Below are positions 5,635 to 7,680 of a stretch of DNA of 7,680 nt, piece by piece. The translations under genes were made by a program, and so were the position numbers. Location: positions 1 to 7,680 of the forward strand of contig JAKSPX010000065.1 of NCBI GenBank assembly GCA_024404415.1, given 5' to 3'. Source of the stretch: Clostridia bacterium (GTDB taxonomy: Bacteria; Bacillota; Clostridia; Oscillospirales; QAMX01). The notes beneath the pieces are model-generated. The model saw nothing but the letters and a program-made list of their open reading frames with translations, was not told the origin of the DNA and searched no databases. How positions within the stretch are numbered: the stretch's first letter is position 1; every line of letters begins with the position of its first letter.

Positions 5635-6935
5635 GGCTCCATGACGCCGTTTTCAAGCAACAGCTTCTGAAGCGGCTTGACATCGAGGTCGCGCGGCAGG
5701 ATATCCGCTTTGGCGCAGAGCGCGGCGGCGATACCGGCGGCCTGACCCATGTTGGCGCAGATGGGCATGACGCGGTAGTTGGAGTGGGCTTTGTGGGTGC
5801 CGGAGATGTTGCGGCCCGCGAGGAGCAGACCGTCGAGCTTTTCGGGCACAAGGCAGCCGTAGGGAATGGTATAACTGGTGGGCTTGAAGGTGGCCTGCTC
5901 GCCGGTGGCGTCGAGGCCTGCGCCGGTCATGTTGTGCACGTCGAAATTGAAGCTCGCGTGGGTGACGACCCAGTTTTCATACTGCTTCGCCGTGCGGATA
6001 TCCTCCTCGGTGAGGGTCTGGATCCCCTTGAAATGCCTTGTCTCGCGGATGCCGACCAGCGGCGCCGCGCTGAGAAGGTAGCATTTTTCATATCCCGGGA
6101 CATATTTGCGCAAAAATTCCACGATGGGAGCCATCTGGTTGCGGCAGGTGACGGTGGCTTTGACGAGATCTTCGGCGTTGGTGCCGTCGATGCCGATGCA
6201 GTTGGTCATGTTGCAGGTGACCACGCCGGGGAGGGCGTTGCGGTAAAGAAGCACGTGCCCCGCCGGGAAGGGAAGATTCTCCTTGCCGAGCTGCTGCACC
6301 TCGCCCGCCGGGATCTCACGGTAATCTTCAAAGAAGCCCGGGAAGATGGCGCGGGAATAATCCACGCCGCCGATCTTGAACATGATGGTGGCGGGCTGCA
6401 TGGAGTGGTCGTCCTCGCGGCCGAGAACATATTCCGCGCCCGCGCGGGCGGCGATATCGCCGTCGCCGGTCGAATCGATGACCACCTTGGCGAAGATGGC
6501 CGAGCGGCCGGATTTATTCTCGATGATGACGCCCTTGATGCGGTCTCCTTCCATGATCGGGTCGACCGCCATGGTGTATAGAAGCACCTCCGCACCCGCT
6601 TCCAGGAGCATATTGAGGAGCATGGTCTTGAGTTTTTCGGGATTGATGGTATGGCGGTAGGAGAACTCCTTCTCGTCCACCCCGGTCGGGTAGTCGGCCG
6701 AGCGGTCGAGGATCTCTTCATAGATGCCGCCCCTGGTCGAGCCGGTCCAGTGGCTCATGAGGCCGGAGGTCGCAATGCCGCCGACGTCGCCGAGCGACTC
6801 CACAAGGAGCGTCTTCGCGCCCTGTCTGGCCGATGAGATGGCCGCCGCCACACCGGCAGGCCCCGCGCCGAGCACCAGAACGTCTACTTCTTTATAAACG
6901 GGGATCTTTCTTGCAGGCTCTTCGTAATACATCAT
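5631..6935 (-). CDS. FAD-dependent oxidoreductase (PF12831-type)
   Basis: From the ATG 6933-6935 the protein has 434 residues. A Rossmann dinucleotide fold opens it: VDVLVLGAGPAGVAAAISSA, with GAGPAG at 23-28 and E46 at the end of the second strand to hold the FAD ribose. VGGIATSG (51-58) follows, then a second FAD contact IDSTGDGDIAARAGAE (153-168), and a C-terminal LLAGRNISGTHKAHSNYRVM and MGQAAGIAAAL (371-406) typical of the family. No signal peptide, membrane span or covalent-FAD motif is obvious. The frame extends upstream to 7010, but that part overlaps the galactosidase gene. AGGAG at 6940-6944 supports the ATG at 6935 (4 nt) or the adjacent ATG at 6930-6932 (7 nt). The stop shares GTGA with the next gene. 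PF12831 members often sit in sugar-degradation loci without a known reaction; oxidation of a sugar or glycoside hydroxyl is an inference. Confidence 0.9.
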   Translation of the reverse strand: MMYYEEPARKIPVYKEVDVLVLGAGPAGVAAAISSARQGAKTLLVESLGDVGGIATSGLMSHWTGSTRGGIYEEILDRSADYPTGVDEKEFSYRHTINPEKLKTMLLNMLLEAGAEVLLYTMAVDPIMEGDRIKGVIIENKSGRSAIFAKVVIDSTGDGDIAARAGAEYVLGREDDHSMQPATIMFKIGGVDYSRAIFPGFFEDYREIPAGEVQQLGKENLPFPAGHVLLYRNALPGVVTCNMTNCIGIDGTNAEDLVKATVTCRNQMAPIVEFLRKYVPGYEKCYLLSAAPLVGIRETRHFKGIQTLTEEDIRTAKQYENWVVTHASFNFDVHNMTGAGLDATGEQATFKPTSYTIPYGCLVPEKLDGLLLAGRNISGTHKAHSNYRVMPICANMGQAAGIAAALCAKADILPRDLDVKPLQKLLLENGVMEP

Positions 6936-6945
6936 GCCACTCCTT

Positions 6946-7680
6946 TTATCTTTTGATTTTGAGAACGCGCACCTGTCCTTTGCCCATCGGGAGCCGGGCA
7001 GGATCTTCAAAGCTTTCGTCGGTCAGAATATCTTCGTACCGTCCTTTCGGTACGCAAAGCGCCGCATCGCATGCCGCGCCGTGGTTGATGAGAACCAGCA
7101 CGTCGTGTGTGCCGCCTTCCAGCACGCGCAGCGTCAGGCTCTCGTTTGCATTGGAAAGCATATAGGTCTTTTCGATCTTTAACTGATCTTTGAGGAATTT
7201 TCTCGATTCTTCGCCGCTCTTCCCCGCAAAATAGGCGTGGAAGAAGAGGGTGCCGATCATGAGAACCTGCCCTTTGCCGCTTTGGCGGCGGACGATGGAC
7301 GCATATCCATCCTCATCGCGCGCCAACACCTCAAGTGCATCTTCGTTTTCCCAGTTGACCGTCAGGTACCAGCCGGGGAGCTTGCCGCCATCCGCTTTTT
7401 CAAAATCAAACGGTGCGATGTCCACCATCCAGTCATCCGCCGGATGACCGATCAGGCGGGAAAGCACCTCATCGGACGCCTTAGGCGAGCGGTACCCCTG
7501 CGGCGTTTTCGCGCCGAAGAGGCCGTCCGCGACCAGCGTACCGCCGTTTTCGACCCACTTAGAAAGCTTTTTGAGCACTTCGGTAGAAAGCGCATAGGTG
7601 TTCGGGGCTAAAAGGACGCCGTTTTCGGGGAGCTTATCCAGATCGTATTCCCACACAAAGCCCGCCTGCCAGCCGTTGTC
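6946..7680 (-). CDS. GH42-type beta-galactosidase-like protein, C-terminal part only
   Basis: The frame is open to the window edge and gives the last 244 residues, with stop TAA at 6946-6948. The N-terminal catalytic barrel is outside the window, so the catalytic glutamates cannot be checked. The first visible part, with GVLLAPNTYALSTEVLKKL and KWVENGGTLVADGLFG, resembles the flavodoxin-like trimerisation domain (A4-type) of GH42 beta-galactosidases. The later part (SGKGQVLMIGTLFFHAYF, then HDVLVLINHG and a final beta-rich stretch ending QVRVLKIKR) resembles the domain and small C-terminal beta domain that follow it. A GTG at 7654-7656 is an internal valine, not a start. It precedes the FAD oxidoreductase by 10 nt, making it upstream in the same operon. 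Other glycosidases with this trimerisation-type fold remain possible. Confidence 0.75.
   Translation of the reverse strand, partial: DNGWQAGFVWEYDLDKLPENGVLLAPNTYALSTEVLKKLSKWVENGGTLVADGLFGAKTPQGYRSPKASDEVLSRLIGHPADDWMVDIAPFDFEKADGGKLPGWYLTVNWENEDALEVLARDEDGYASIVRRQSGKGQVLMIGTLFFHAYFAGKSGEESRKFLKDQLKIEKTYMLSNANESLTLRVLEGGTHDVLVLINHGAACDAALCVPKGRYEDILTDESFEDPARLPMGKGQVRVLKIKR

Noticed and set aside
5784..6581. Plus-strand open frame of 265 codons opposite the FAD oxidoreductase
   Set aside because: No motif or supported start; the opposite strand encodes a complete, motif-rich flavoprotein.
6936..7010. N-terminal extension of the FAD oxidoreductase frame
   Set aside because: It overlaps the end of the galactosidase-like gene, lacks family similarity, and AGGAG at 6940-6944 points to the ATGs at 6935/6932.
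1..7680. tRNA, rRNA, CRISPR arrays, insertion sequences or att sites
   Set aside because: No cloverleaf-like sequence, regularly spaced repeats, transposase genes or long terminal inverted repeats were seen on either strand.

Overview
All recognisable genes in this 7.7 kb window lie on the minus strand, so biological order runs from high to low coordinates. The DNA is GC-rich by eye. Ribosome binding sites are AGGAG-like, gene junctions overlap or are only about 10 nt, and one sigma70-type promoter matches consensus. The protein families (CodB-like permease, small SGNH hydrolase, GH-F-like glycosidase, HD hydrolase) fit a gut-type, moderately high-GC Firmicute (Clostridia/Oscillospirales-like). 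That placement is inferred from style and protein flavour; there is no marker gene.

Region A (7680 to 3969) is a tightly packed carbohydrate cluster. It holds the C-terminal part of a GH42-type beta-galactosidase-like protein, a PF12831-type FAD-dependent oxidoreductase, a five-bladed beta-propeller glycosidase of GH43/GH117 (clan GH-F) character, and a small SGNH/GDSL hydrolase. Junctions are a 10-nt gap, a 4-nt GTGA overlap and a 14-nt overlap, so co-transcription and coupled translation are likely. None of the three complete proteins has an obvious signal peptide, which suggests cytoplasmic processing of an imported, possibly esterified or oxidised, oligosaccharide or glycoside.

Region B (3968 to 3763) is a 206-bp regulatory gap. 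It contains a perfect TTGACA-17-TATAAT promoter, a leader RNA of about 150 nt with a long imperfect hairpin, a short potential leader peptide, and a perfect 13-bp terminator hairpin with a U-tract ending 8 nt before the first ATG of the next gene. This looks like an attenuator. It also appears to be the only intrinsic terminator for region A.

Region C (3762 to 495) is a second operon: a divergent phosphoribosyltransferase-like protein of unknown function, a CodB-type cytosine/nucleobase permease, and an aldo/keto reductase with an intact catalytic tetrad. No cytosine deaminase is present. A hairpin follows the reductase gene.

Region D (427 to 1) is the first 142 codons of an HD-domain hydrolase cut by the window edge.

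The two best candidates for something undescribed are the leader/attenuator controlling the phosphoribosyltransferase-permease-reductase operon, and the FAD-oxidoreductase/glycosidase/SGNH cluster.
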